A program made the position numbers and the translations under genes. From Parachitinimonas caeni (GTDB lineage: Bacteria > Pseudomonadota > Gammaproteobacteria > Burkholderiales > Chitinimonadaceae): a DNA stretch of 64,000 nucleotides. The stretch covers positions 62,001 to 126,000 of the forward strand of contig NZ_JARRAF010000009.1 of NCBI RefSeq assembly GCF_030129945.1, given 5' to 3'. The notes below the pieces were generated by a model, which worked only from the letters and a program-made list of their open reading frames with translations, made no database searches and was not told where the DNA came from. Positions 36,701-51,700 of this stretch are shown here, in pieces; the first letter of the stretch is position 1; each line of letters begins with the position of its first letter.

Positions 36701-39700
36701 CCAATCTGAGCGCCGCCGACATTGCCAAGCTGACAGCGGCTTGCACCAGCAGCTTTGTTTACGACAGCAATGGCCTGCTGATCAAATCAACCGATCCGCT
36801 GGGCAATGTCACCCAATACAAGTACGACGCTGCGGGTAACCGCACCCAGACCATCGACGCGCTAGGCAATGTCAGCACCAGCTACTACGACAAGGGCGGC
36901 CGAACCGTAATGACGGTGGATAGCCAGGGCTACGCCACGACCTTTACTTATGATGTGTCGGGCAATGTGCTCAGCCAGACCCGCCATGCCAAGGCGCTGA
37001 GCCTGCCGCTGGACCCGGCGAGCCAGCCCGTGCCGGTTGCCAGTGCGCAGGATCAGACCGTCAGCTGCAGCTACAACCTGCGCAATCAGCTGGTGCAACG
37101 GACCGACGCGCAAGGCTATATCACCCGTTATTTCTATGATGGGGCGGGTAATGTCATCGAGACCGACAAGGCGCTGGACCTGGCTGGCACCCGCTTTGAG
37201 AAGACTTACAGCTACTTCGACAAGAACAACCGGGAAATCTACCGGATCGACGCCGAAGGCTATCTGACCTCACGCAGCTACGATGCAGCCGGTAATGCCT
37301 ACCTGCAGATCCGCTATGCCGACAAAGTGGCGATCCCACCGGCCGGCAGTCTGCCGACCCAGCCGGTTACTGGCAGCCGCGACCAGCGCACCGATTTTGT
37401 CTACAACCTGAACAACCAGCTGCTGTTTGAAGTCCGCACTATCGAAAACGGCGTGTTTGCCGTGACGGGCTATAGCTACGATGCCGTCGGCAATCGCACC
37501 GAAATGGTCGAAGGGGCCAGCTGGCTGGGGCAGGGCGGGCAGGATAAGCGCGTCACCCAGTTTGCCTATGACGCCAACAGCCGCCAGATCAGCACGACCG
37601 ATGCAGCGGGCGGTATTACCCGCCGCAGCTACGATGCGGTAGGTAACTGCCTGACCGTAACCAACGCCAACGCCGGCCCGCTGACGCAGAGCGACGATGC
37701 CTACTGGCGCAAGCAGCGTGAACTGGCCGGGATGGTGGCGCAGGTCTGGGTCAACGATGTGAATGGCGGGCACGCCGAGTGGGGCGGCAAGCTGGTCAGC
37801 ATGCTGTCGGCAGCGGAAATCGCCACGCTGCAGGCCCGCTGCACTACCAGCAATGTCTACGACGCCAATAACCGGCTGGTGCAGACGGCCGATCCGCTCG
37901 GCAACGTCACCCGCTACAAATACGACGCCAACGGCAATCTGGTGCAGACCACCGATGCCCGCAACAACAGCACGACACGCTATTACGATGCCTCCAACCG
38001 GCTGGTGCTGTCGGTGGATGCCAACGGCTACGTCAGTCGCACGGTCTACGATGGCCCTGGCAATGTGCTGAGCAAGACCCTGTATGCCGTGCCGGTGAAT
38101 CTGCCGGTCGATCCGGCCGTCAAACCGGTGCCGGTCAGCAGCGCTGCCGATCAGACGGTGACCCTCGGCTACAACAAGCTGGGTCAGCTCATCAAGAGCG
38201 TCGATGCCGAAGGCTATCAGACGCTGTATACCTATGACGGTGTCGGCAATGTGGTCGAAACCGCCCGTGCGCTGGATCTGGCGGGCACACAGTTTGCCCG
38301 GAGCTATACCTACTACGATCAGAACAATCGCGCCGTCATGCAGATTGACGCCGAGGGCTATCTGACCGAAAACCGCTACGACGCCTTTGGCAATCTGCGC
38401 AGCCAGCTGGCCTATGGCACGCGGGTGCAGGCCACGCCAGCGGGTACCTTGCCGACCATCCCGGCCGGCTTGCCGCATACCACCTCGTATTACTACGACC
38501 AGTTGGGTCGCGAGCTGTACCGGGTAGACCCCGAGGGCTACCTCACCGAACGCCATTACGATACGGTCGGCAATCTGGTGAGTTTTACCGCCTATGACAG
38601 CCCGGTCAGCTGCCCGGCGGATGGCAGCAACCCGGTACCGAAGGCCGGTGATGGCCAGCGCACGACCTTGTACAGCTTCGACGCCAACAACCGGGTGCAG
38701 GCCATGACTGACCCGGCCGGCGGGGTCAGCCGCTTCACTTATGATGCAGTCGGCAACCGCTTGACGAGCCTCAACGCCAATGCCGACAAGCTGCTCAACA
38801 GCAATGAGCCGGCGTATCAGGTGATGCGGCAGACCATGTCGCTGCCGGCCGACTGCAAGAACCTGAGCGCCGCCCAGAAGGTGGGGATTACTGCCAATGG
38901 CACCACCAGTTATCTGTATGACGCCAATAACCGGCTGATCAAAGAAACCAACCCGAACAACGTTTCGGTGCAATACGTCTACGATGCTGCCGGTAACAAG
39001 GTGCAGACCATCGACGGCCGTGGCAACAGCACGACCGTGTATTACGACAAGCGCAATCTGGCGGTGCTATCGGTGGATGGTGAGGGCTATGCCGTGCGTC
39101 AGAGCTACGACGCCGCCGGCAACCTGGTCGGCCAGACCCGTTACGCCACGGCGCTGAGCTTGCCGGTGAACCTGCAGCAGATGCCGGTGCCTGCCAGCAA
39201 TGTGCAGAAAGACCAGACCACCAGCTATGTCTACAACGCCCGCAACCAGCTGATCAAAAAGACCGATGCCGAAGGCTATGTGACGCTTACCAAGCGCGAT
39301 AGCGCCGGCAATGCCATCGAAACCGATGTGGCGCTGGATCTGGCCGCGACCCAGTTCAACAAGACCTACCATTATTTCGACAAGAACAACCGCGAAGTCG
39401 CCACCGTATCGGCCGAAGGCTGGCTGACGGAACGCCAGTTCGATGCCTATGGCAATGCCTATTCGGTGGTGATCTACGACAAGAAGGTGACGGTGCCGGC
39501 CAACGGCAGCCGACCAGTGCCGCAGTCGAGCCCCGGCAAGGATCACGTCAAGAACTATGTTTACGACCAGAACAACCGATTGCTGTTCGAGATCCGGCAG
39601 ATCGACGCTGGCAGCAAGGTCGTGACCAGCTATAGCTACGATGCACTGGGCAATCGCACCGCGATCACCGAGGCCAGCAGCTGGCAAGGCGTGATCAGCG

Positions 39701-42700
39701 CCGACCAGCGCACCACCCAGTTCAAGTTTGATGCGGCGGGCCGCGTCAGCGACATCATCGACGCGCTGGGCACGGTGACGCATCGCGAGTACGACGCCAA
39801 CGGCAATCTGCTGGCCAGCCATGAGGCATACGGCACGACTGACGTGCGCATCACCCGCTTCCAGTACGACCGCGACAACCGCCTGATGTCGGAAAAGAAC
39901 GCCATGGGCGTCCTCACGCTGATGGCCTACGACAACAGCGGCAACCTGAGCTGGCGCAAGTCGGCGTTCGGCACGCCGGACGAGCGGCTGGAAAGTTATA
40001 CCTACGACCGCAACAATCGCCTGTTGAGTGCCACCAACCCGGCCGGCGAGACCGTCAGCTACACCTACGATGGCGCAGGCAACCGGTTGACCGAAACCAA
40101 TGCCAACTACAAGGCATTGACCACCAGCGATTCGCCTTACTACACGGAAATGCGCAAGACGCTGGGCCTGTGGAAGATGGTGAATGGCAAGGTCGTGGGC
40201 ATGACCGCCGCCGAAGTAAGCGCCGGCCCGACTTATTTGCAGGGGTTGTTTGATGCCTGCAGCACGAAATACAGCTACGACCGCGATAACCGGCTGGTCA
40301 AGACCACCGACGCCAATGGTCTGGCCACCGAGTACAGCTACGATGGCCAGGGCAACAAGCTGACCGCCACGCAATATCTGGGCTACGGCATCGATATGCA
40401 GGTCCGGCAGACCCGTTACAGCTACGACGGCGAAGGCCGCATCACCCAGGTGACCGACCCGATGGGTGGTGTCACCCAATATCAGTACGACGTGCTGGGC
40501 AACCAGACGCAGATGACCGATGCCAATGGCACGGTGCAGACCACCAGCTATGACGGCCTTGGCCGACCGCTGACCGTAACCCGCACGGCAGGCAAGGCGC
40601 CGTTCATTTCGCTGAAGACGGCCTACACCTACGACCGCCGTGGCAATATCACCAGCACGACCACCTCGCTCGGCAATGGGCAGGATGCGCGCACCACGCG
40701 CTATCAATACGACCTGCTCGACCGCCGCACCGTCGTCACCGATGGTGAAGGCTATTCAACGCTGATTGATTACGATGCCTTTGGTAATCAGGTGAAGATC
40801 AATCACGGCGTGTATCTGCTCAAGCAGGGCGATGCCGGCTATGACTACAACAAGGCCAACCGCGCCTTCAGCCTGGTCGAGACCCTCAGTTACGACGCGA
40901 CCAACCATGTGACGTCGCGGGTCGATGGCGAAGGCAATATCACCCAGTATGGCTATGACAAGTTCGGCAATCGTGTCTCGATGACCGAGGCTGCCAATGG
41001 TCTGGGTGGCCAGATGAACTTGCCCAAGCCGGACGCCGACCAGGCCAGCGCCCGTGTGCGGGTGACCAGCTACAGCTACGATCAGGCCAACCGCCTCAAG
41101 CAGATCGACACCCCGGTAGGTGGCCGTACCACCTACAGCTACGACGCTGCCGGCAACAAGATCAGCGAAAGCGTGTTGCAGTCGGGCGATCGCAGCTATG
41201 TGGTCCAGCACGGCGACACCTGGGCCAGTATTGCCCAGGCGCTGTACAACACCAGCGATGCCTCCACCGCCAGCCAGCTGCGGGCGCAGACCGGCACTGA
41301 CAGCTACCCGAACCCGGAGCCGATTGCCGGCACCGTGCTGAAGAATCTGCCGCTGTCGATTTCCGGTTTTGGCGGCGTGCGCAGCCTGGGGCCCTACAAG
41401 GCGGGGGTGAGTGTGGCGGCCGTGGTGGCCACCAAGACCTTTGAATACAGCAAGACCGGCCAGCTGCTGGCCGAAGTAGACCCCTACGGTACCCGCACCG
41501 AGTACAGCTACGACCTGCTGGGCAATGTGGTCAGCCGTACCCTTGCGGCCGACACGCCGCTGGCGCGTACGGTGACGATGGCTTACGACCTTAACAACCG
41601 CAAGATTGCGGATGTCGATGCCCTGGGTCAGCGCACCGTCTATCGCTACGACGCGATGGGCAACCGGATTTCCGCGACCAATCCGCTTGGCGACACGGCG
41701 CACTACTATTACAACGCCTTCAACCAGCTGATTGCGGTGCTCGATCCTGAGCGCCAGCTCACGACCTATAAGTACGATTCGGCCGGCAATCGCACCGAAG
41801 AGCGCATTTATATGTCGCGCTACGGCAGTGTGATCAGTGACGACAAGGTGCCGACTGTCGGTGCGAGCGTTGCCAATATCAATGGCAAGTCGGTGGTCAT
41901 CGACCGCATCATCAGCCAGAGCTACAACCTTGCCAATCAGCTTGTCTCCCGCACCGAAGCCGACGGTTCGGTCACCAATGCAGTCTATAACGGCGCTGGC
42001 CTGAAGATCCGTGAAACGGCCTATGCCAATACCGCCAAACCTCGGGTGATGACTTATGAGTACGACCTCGATGGTCGTCTCAGCAAGTTCACCGATGTTG
42101 ACTTCAGCACCATTGCCTATCAGTACGATGGCGTCGGCAATCTGGTCAAACAGACGCTGATGGATGCGAAAACGCCCGGCCATTACCGGATCACCGAGTT
42201 CGGCTATGACCTCAACAACCGGCGCACCGCCGAGCGCTTCTATGCCGGCATTGGCTATGTGATGAAGATGACCTCGTTTGGCCTGATCACCGTGCCAACC
42301 GAGCCGACCGAGCGCACGCTGCTGGGCGATAGCCGCAAGACCTACGATCTTGCCGGCAATCTGCTGGCCGAAATCGTCATGAACGGTACCCCGGCCAAGG
42401 GCGATGACACGCCGGCCGAGCCTTTGAGCGCCTCGTCCATTTATCGCTACGACCTGAATGGCCGCCGTGTCGATGAATTCGATGCGATGGCGGCCAATGT
42501 CCACACGACTTACGACGCAGTGGGCAATCAGACCAGCGTTACGGACAAGCGCGGGTTTGTGACGAGCTGGACTTACGACAAGAACAACCGTGTCTTGACT
42601 GAAACCCGGCCCAATCTGCCGCTGTTCACGATTGCGACGGGGGCTTACAGCCAGCAGCCGGTGGTGACCACCGAGTACGACGCTGCCGGCCGCGTGACCC

Positions 42701-45700
42701 AGGTCACCGATCCGCGTGGCTTCAAAACCACCAGCTACTACGATGGCAATGGCCGCCTGGTGGCGCAGTACAACGCCGACAATGTGTTGACCGAATACAG
42801 CTACGACGCTACCGGCAATATCACCCGGAAGACCGAATACATGACGCGGCTGGCGGTGCCGCACAACCCCGGCATTCGCCCGATGGCACCGGCCGGGGCG
42901 AGCCGGGTGACCACCTACAGTTACGATGGTGCCGGCCGTCTGGTGAAAACAGCATTGCCGATTGTCGCTGTCACTTCGCTGATCAATGTGGATCAGCCCG
43001 ACGCCGTGGCGCCTTCTGCCGCCATGAAGTATCTGACCGAACTGCGCAACTACGATGAATATGGCGATGAGGTTGAAAGCTTTGATCGTGCCGGCAATCG
43101 CACGGTCAGTTACTACGACAGCAAGCACCGCAAGGTGGCAGTGGTGGACGCGCTCGGCTATCTGACCGAAACCGACTACGACCAGCAGGGCAATCCGATC
43201 GAGACCCGTGTCTATAATCAGGCTTTGGCGAACGTTGCGGCGGTGGATCCAGCCGTACGGCCAACGGTGCCAGCCGGCGAAGTGCTGGTCACCAACCGCA
43301 CTTATGACGCCGCCTCGCGCCTCATCAAGGAAGAGCAGCCGTATATCGATGTCTTCAACCCGGCAGGCTACGCCGTCGGTAACGACAAGAATCCGTCCAA
43401 AACCCTGCCGGTAACCAGCAAGGTGAGACCCACCACGGCCTACGTCTACGATCTGGCGGGCAATCTGGTCAACAAGATCAATGGCACCGGGGCCGGTGCG
43501 ACCAGTGAGTTCTATCTGTACGACGATGCCCGTCGGGTGATCGCCAGCGTCGATAGCCGTCGCGTACTGACGACCTATGACTACGACGCCAACGGTAACG
43601 TCACCCAGAGCCTCCGTTACTTCGGCAGCGTGCCGGTGGGGTTTGCGCTGAATGTGAACACCGACCGCGCCGCGCTCGTCAATGCCGTGAAAGGCAATAC
43701 CGGCTACGACGCTGCCCAGAACCAGTGGCACACCTATGGCTACGACGCCATGAACCGGCTGGCGATGGAGTATCAGTACCTGACCGATCCGTTTGATGGT
43801 CATTCGGTATTGCTCAGCAAGAGCTATGGTTATGACGCCAACGGCAGCCGGACCCTGGTCAAGGACGAAGACGGCTTTCAGACCAAGATCAACTACGACG
43901 CGATGGGCCGCGCCATCGAGAGCATCGACGCCGAGAAGCACACCGATTCGGTGTTCGAATACGACGCGGCAGGCAACATCACCCGCATGTATACCGGCCT
44001 GACCAATATGGCGGTCAAGGTGGCCACCGACATCAGCGCCAGCAGCGATGAGCATGATGTGTCGGTGGCCTGGTATGCGGCGGAAGGAACGACCCAGAGC
44101 TGGGTGGTGTATGCCTCGCACTCGATTGCCACCATCAACCACGCTTCCGAGCTGGATAGCTACGACAGCAAAACCGCTGCCGCCAATGTCAGCGGTCTGG
44201 GCGGGCGGCCAACGCCGATGCAGGCCAAACTGGGCTACAACAGCGGCTCGCCGACCTACTTCCGGATCGTGACCAAGGACGCCGCCGGCAATCTGGCCTG
44301 GACCGAAGAACAGACGGTAACGTCGGCCCCTAACCTGAATACGCTGCAGATCCAGCAGACGGCGCCCAACAGCTTTGTCTTCACTGCCGTATTCGAGGCC
44401 AACGCCAAGACCCCGCAGTTGCAATTCGGCCGCGATAACGCGCCGCGTTCGACGCTCAACTTCGTATTGCAAAGTGGCAATACCTATAGCGTCACCTTGA
44501 ACATCGCGGCGGATCAGGACCCGCGCACCCTCGACTACAACCTGGTCTGGAAAGACGCTGCCGGCACCAGCTTCACCACGCCGCAAACGCCGTTCGTGCG
44601 CGAAGAAGACCGGCTGGCGGTCAGCTCGACCGTGGGGGCTTATGCCTCGGGCAATGGCTTCAATGTCACCATCAATACCCGCATCCCCAACGCCAGAGGG
44701 ATCGACAGCTTCAAGGCCCAATACCGGCCTGCCGGTTCCAACGCCGCATTTGTCACCAAGAATGGCTGGATCGGCAGCAAGAATGCCGATGCAACCGTCT
44801 TCAATGCCACACTGGGCGGCCCGGCCCTGACGCCGGGTGACTGGGAAATCGTGCTGATCGGTGTCGACGATGGCAAGGATGTGGTGGTCGATACGCTGAC
44901 CTACAAAGTGACCGGCGCGGCGGCCGGTGTGACTTATCAGGCCATCAGCTGGCAACCGCCGGTCAAGCTGGCTTACAGCGGCATGACCGAGGCACAGCTG
45001 GTGCTGGTGAACGGGGTGCCGACCCGCAGCAGTCGCAGCGCCGATGGACGGTTACAGCTGGATGTCGGCAATGCCATCGCCAATGGGGATAGCGCCGACT
45101 ATCAGGTGCTCTACGGCTTTAACCTAAGCAATACCAATAGTGTTACGGTGGCCTCGGCCGCCTCTGGCGCTGCACGCAAGCTGACGGTCAGTACCTCGCT
45201 GTCGTGGAATGAGCTGGTCAGCGCCCTTGGCAATGGTCAGCTGCATCTGGCCTGGAAACCGGCTGCCGCCAGCGAATTCACTGGCGATGTGGTGGTGCCA
45301 CAGGTCTTTATGCAGCAGGGTACCCAGGTAGGTTACCAGACGGTTCTCGATGGCCTGGCTGCGGGCCAGTATGAGCTCAAGCTCTACTACACCGACAAGC
45401 AGGGACGCGAGGTCATTGTGCAGTGGCAGCGCGCAGATACCGCCACACCGACCGCGACCACGGCGGGCTATTCGCTGTTCTGCAGGGGCTCCGAAACGGG
45501 CACCCTCAGCAATGACGAGGGTGTGTTGAGTGTGAAGGGCGGCATCTACACCGGGGTGGTGGCGGATCTGTACACCGCCAGCAACGACCACTATGCCTTG
45601 CTGGCTGGCAGCCGCAATGTCGCGGTGCAGACCGTAGCCAGCAGCCGGGCCGGGATGGCCAACGCCTCCGGCAACCTCACCGGGTACCTGACGACCAGCA

Positions 45701-48700
45701 GTTACGACGTGCTCAACAACAAGGTACGCAGCACCGAGCGCGATGGCATGGTGCGTACCTATGGCTACGACGCCAATGGCAATACGGTGTCGATGACGCT
45801 GAAGGGCTTTGATGGCAACGCCAACATCACCACCCTGTATCAACGGGATGCACGAGGCCGCCTGCTGACCGAGTTTGATCCCTCGGTTCTGGCGCCGGAT
45901 GGCAAGAATCATCGGGGTGCGACCCGCTACGGCTATGACGCGCTCAACCGCGTCATCAGCAAGCAGTTGCCGGCGACAACCCAGGCCGCGACTTATCAAT
46001 ACGATGCCGTCGGCAATCTGGTGGCGACGACCGATGGTGAGGGCAATGTCCGCCGCAACTATGTGGACCAGTTCGGGCGGGTGACCGCGACGGTCTCGGG
46101 TCGCGGTTATGTCTCGCTGAACCATTACGACAATGCGGGCAACCTCAGCAAGGAAGTCGATGCCATCGGTAATGCCAAGGGCTATAGCTACGACTTTTTC
46201 GGCCGCAAGATCAGCTTTACCGATGGTCGCGGCATGGCCACGGCCAAGGCAGGCGATTTCACTACCCGCTATGAATACGACCAGCGCGACCATCTGGTGC
46301 GGGTGCGGCAGGCGCAGGGCTGGCATCTGGCAAATGATGAGGCGCAGGTCTACGACGAAGAGCGCTATTCACTGGGTTATATCAAGACCGACGATGGCCC
46401 GTTCAATATCCGCGCCCTCAAGGCCAGCGAGCTGGGTGCCAACCAGAAGGCAGCGCTGGTTGATCTGTATACAACAACGTACGCCTACGATCGGCGCGGC
46501 AATCGAATCAAGTCGGTTTCAAATGGCACCAATGAAGGCGGAAACGCCCTGACCCAAAACCAGCAGGTCACCACTTACGACTACGACGGCCTGGGCCGCA
46601 TCACCGAAACCCGCCGTTATGTCGGCACCAGCAAGGAAGTTGCCGAAACCACGCAGTACGACAACTACGGCAACGTTACCCAGCGCAAGAATATCGAGGG
46701 CTATACCGAGTACTTCAGCTATGGCAATTACGGCCAGCTGCTGGATGAAACCGACTTTGCCGGGGAGAAGGTCTACCACGAGTACAACAACCTCAATCAA
46801 CGTACCCGCGATTACACCATTGCCCCCTGGCAGCATCCGAATGATCCGGTGCGCAATATCTGGCGCAGTTATGACGTCAAAGGTCGTTTGACCAAGATCG
46901 AAGACAAGACCATCGGTACCACCACCAGCTATGTGTACACGCTGAGTGACCGCGTTTACCGCGAAACGCTGAATGCCGTGGGCAACCATGATCGCGACAT
47001 CCTCTACAGCTACGACAACAATCTGCGGATGACGCGCTGGATTGATAGCAAGACCAATACGCTGGAGAACATCGACTACGACGCCGATGGCAACCGCGTG
47101 CGGGTCTACAACGACACCAAGGCCACGCCAGACCCCGAGGCGCCCGGTCCGGTCAACCCGGACAAGCGCACGATGGACCACGCCTACAAGTTCGATGCGC
47201 TCAACCGCCTGATCTCGAATGGCCGCAAGTACGACGCCGCCGGCAATGTGATCGAAGAGACGGAATCGAATGCCCGTGCCATTGGCGGTGGCGCCACGTA
47301 TGGCTCAATCACCTGGAGTTACACCTATGCCGACAACAGCGCCAGCGTGGATGCGCTGGGCCGGGTACACCGGGCGCGTGGCATGGACAGCTACTGGGGG
47401 GATACCGGCCAGCACAAGATGTGGCGCTATGACGTGCGCGGCAATGTCACCCGGACGGAAGAGGCGACCAACTCCGGCGGCAATACCGTTCTCAAGGTGG
47501 ATTCGGACTACAACGTGGCCGATCAGCTGACCACCCAGACCACCCGTGAGAAGGGCAAGGGCAAGGTGTATTCAGAGCGCTTCTATGACAGCGGCGGCCA
47601 GATGACCTCGAACCGCGTCACCCGCTATGACACCGACGGGGATCGTGACGACTACTACACCCAATACACCTATCAGACCGACGGCATGGGCCGGGAGTTG
47701 TCGGTCAGCGTGGATGAGGTGGATTACGACGACAAGGATGTTCGCCACAAAGGCAAAACCACGACGACCTATGACGTCAACCACAACCGCAAGAAAACCG
47801 ACTACGGCATCCCTGACGGCTGGAACGACCACGAAATCCGCGAGTACACCTACGACAACCAGAACAAGATTGTCGCCATGCACCATTTCGATGGCCGCAA
47901 CTACAACCCGGATTATGGGCGCTACCCGCACACTTACTTTGAATATCTGTACGCCAATGGCACGCCAGTGGGCGAGATCAAAGACATTGGCGGCGATGTA
48001 GGGGGGCCTCAGGTCACTCTGGATACGGGTGCTTATTCGTTCAACCCCGGCGTGCTGCGCAATCAGGATCTATCGAGCAATATGACCTACGTCGCCCAGC
48101 AGGGCGATACCCTGATGTCGATTGCCAATGCGGTGTATGGCGACGCTTCGCTCTGGTTCCACATTGCCGAAGCCAACGGGATGGAAATGGGCTCGGAGGT
48201 CAAGGCGGGCACCGCGCTGCGGATACCGCAGAATGTGCGCAATGTGCATATCGACGCCCAGCGCCATGCCCTCTACGACGAAAGCCAGATCGTCGGCAGC
48301 AGCATGCCGAACCTGCAGGTCGATCACCCCAGCGCCTGTGCCCAGGCCGCCATGATCATTGGTGTGATTGTGGTGGCGGTTGCTGCGGCCGTGGCCACCT
48401 ATGGCATTGCGAGTGCGGCCTCGGGTGCCCTGATTGGCGCATTGGCGGCAGCAGAAGGCGTCACCTCGGCAGCCGCAGCGGCCACCACGGCCGGGGTAGC
48501 CATTACCGTCGGTGTCGGGGCGGTGACGGGCGCCGCAGTCGGCGCATTGGCCTCGCTGGCGACGCAGGGCATTCAGATTGCCGGCGGCATGCGTGACAAG
48601 GTCGATGGTTGGGATGTTCTGGGCGACGCGCTGGGCGGCTTCATCAGCGGCGCAGCCTCGGGGCTGGGCGAAGCGGCCAGCGCCCTCAGCAAGGCCGGCA

Positions 48701-51700
48701 AGCTTTCAACCATGAGTTTCGGCTATGTCAAGGTGGCGCAGGCAGCGCTGACCGTGAGCAGCCAGGTGGTCAGCCAGCACGTCAAGTACGGCAAGATCAC
48801 CAACTGGACCGGCATTGCCGCTGCTGCGGTTGGGGGGGCGGTGTCGCTGGGCGCCGGGGCCTATGCCGCCGAGACAACCAAGAACGTGGCTGACGGCATC
48901 AAACTGGTACAGAACATTACCGATACCGCAGACCATATCAGCCGCTTCGTCACGCCGTGGGCCGGCATGGCCGAAAGCTATGCCCGCAACGGCGAGCTGA
49001 CACCGGTGGACTGGGCCAGCGCAATCGGTGGCACGCTGACAGCCGTTACCAGCCTGGGTCATGCCGATGATGCCGGGATTGGCGATCGCCTTCGCTATGG
49101 GGCGATTGATGCCGGCGCGCAGCTGCTGGCTGCCGGCGCAGCGTACGGCATTACCGGCAGTGGCGAGGGCTTGGCGGATTACATCGCCAACAGCGTGGGG
49201 CAGGAGATCGGTGCGGCGGCTGTTGGGGCCATGCGCATCATCAATCAGCAGGCACAGGTCGAGCAGGAACGGCGTGAAATCGAGCATCTGAAGGATCTGA
49301 AGTGGAAGGATGATCCGCTGGTTCAGCTGGGTCTGCGCGGCGGTCGCATGTTCGAAGACGAGCCGGTGGTACAGGAATCCGGCCTGACTTCGGACGAGGC
49401 CGCACGCTTCCTGCAAACCCACTGGCGCCTGGAAGAAGAAAAGCGGCGTAGTGACCAGTTCAACGCCTGGTTCAATCAGGGGCTGAACAACATCATCCAC
49501 AACCAGCTCAGCTGGTCACCGGATACCCCGGAGCATCAGGCCAAGGTGGATGCCGCTGCAGCCCAGATCGAGGGCGAGGAAAAAGCGGCCGCCGCCAAGA
49601 AGGCGCGCCAGCTGAAAGCGTATTACGCCACCCCGCAGGGCCAGCACGACCTCAGCAACCCGGCCTTTGCTGCTGAGTTCGTCAAGGAATTGCCGGCGGG
49701 AACCGTCCTCAAGACTACTGCGGACTACAAATGGGCGGTTGCCGACCATGAAAACCGCATGGCGATTCGCGCCACACTGAAAATGCCGTCTTTCCAGCTC
49801 GATCCCGCCCTCGCCACGCTGGATGTTAAAGGGGCCAAGGCTGCGCTGGATGCCGAGTACCGGGCGAAGAAGGCCTATATCAAGCAGGTCGATGCCGAAT
49901 TCGACAAGCTCTACCCCGGCCGACCCAGCGATCCTCGCGCGGTGGATCGTATGGACTGGTCTGAAGTGGATGCGCGCATGGCGGGTATCAAGGAATCGCA
50001 ACGTCTGGCCGGCATCGACAAGCCGCTTGAGCCCTCCATGCCACTGGTCAGCCGCTTTCTGGATGGCGCAGAGTCGGTAGTGCGCGAGCCGGTTTACAAC
50101 GCCATTGACCTGGGACAGTCGATTGGATTCTTCTACGACGCCTATACCCACCGCAATGTGGCCGGTTATACCCCGCCCGAGCCGCAATACCTTGGCGCGA
50201 TGGGCAAGTCGCTGACCAAGGATTCGAGTGTCAAAAACCTGGCCTTCCAGGTGGCCGGGCAGGTTGGTCAGGCCTGGGGGCCGCTGGGTAAAGCAATGTT
50301 TGCCTATGGCGTGTATGACAACCTGAGCCGGGGTGACTCGGGTGGCATGGCAGAGCTGGTCGGCAATTTTGCCGGCGGCATGCTGCTCAACGCTGCATTC
50401 GGACCTAAAGCCGCCCCTGCACGTCCGGTGGTGGAGTCCAGCCCCCTGCAACGGGCATCCGTCGCGGGCGAGAACGGCAGCATCGGCCATTTCGATGCCG
50501 ACGGCTTCGCCGCCCGCTATGGCGAGCATGGCCAGTTCCCGGCTGAATCCGGCCCGCCGGTGCGGGCGGGTGAAGTCGTGGTGGACCCGGTCATGCGCGC
50601 CGCCACTGCCGGTGAAAACGGCAGCCTGCCACCCATCGACATGGCTAGCTTCGCTGCCCGCTTTGGCGAGCATGGCCAGGTGCCGGCTGATCTGGTCTAC
50701 AGCAATGCTTTCATCAAGGGCCAGCGATACGAAATCACCCCGGATACCCCGCATATCGTGCAGCGCTATCTGACCGAGACCCTGCAGAACAATCGCTACG
50801 ACTCGGTGGAACACCTGCACCAGAGTGCCAAGGACTTCTACGCGAATATCGGCAATGAGCGGGCGATCATCGCAGCGACCGGCGAAGCCTTGCAAAATCA
50901 TGCCTCGCCTGAGTTCCAGCTCAGTTCGCATATGGCTGCGGTACAGCGCGGCGTGTTTGCGGAGTCGGGTTTGCTACGGCCGGATTGGGCCCGCAAGATG
51001 AGCGAAGAGGCTTACAACCGCCATGTAGACGCCGCGTTTGAACCCGATGCGCTGGCGGGCGAAGCCAAAGCCATGAAGCTTGCGGCGGACCGGCTGAAAG
51101 ATGCCGAATGGCAGGCCAAGAAAGAAGTTGCCTGGAACCAGCATCTCAAGCCGATCCTGAAAGAATTTGGTGTTGGCGATCTGTCCGAGATTCCCAATCA
51201 AGGGGGCAACTTTGCGCGGTTTGAGGGGCTCTTGCGGGAGCAGTTGGCGCAAGAAGTTCTGAACCCAGACTCAGTGGCCAACTCCAAGGCTTCGCCTTTC
51301 GCCAAAGGGGCGGTAGAGGTACCCGTTGCTGCCCGCTCGGCCTTTGCCATGATGTTGCGAGGGGAGCAAGGGCCGCTGAGCTTTGAGCAGTCTCAATATG
51401 GTGTTGAGCTGGCAGCGTCGGGGCAGCTGGTGATGCACGAGCTGGCACCGGTGTCAGCCATTGGTGAGAGCCGGCTTAATTTCCGTAAGGACACCCGGAT
51501 CAACGCTAATCGCAACACGCCGACCGGGCAGTTCACACATTCCTCATTCACGCCAGATGGTATGGCACTGCAAGGCGATCTGGGCTCGCAGGTGGCCCGT
51601 GACTTTGGCCTGCACGTGATGAGTGGCACCTCGGGTACTTCGTCTGATGGTGTGCTATCCACCCAGTGGGCGGCCAGCCGGCAAGGGGTGTCGTGGAAAC

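Noticed and set aside
40756-44955. Minus-strand open frame of 1399 codons inside Rhs2
   Set aside because: Same explanation: it is a shadow of the YD-repeat coding sequence, and further long antisense frames (34.2-40.7 kb) behave identically.
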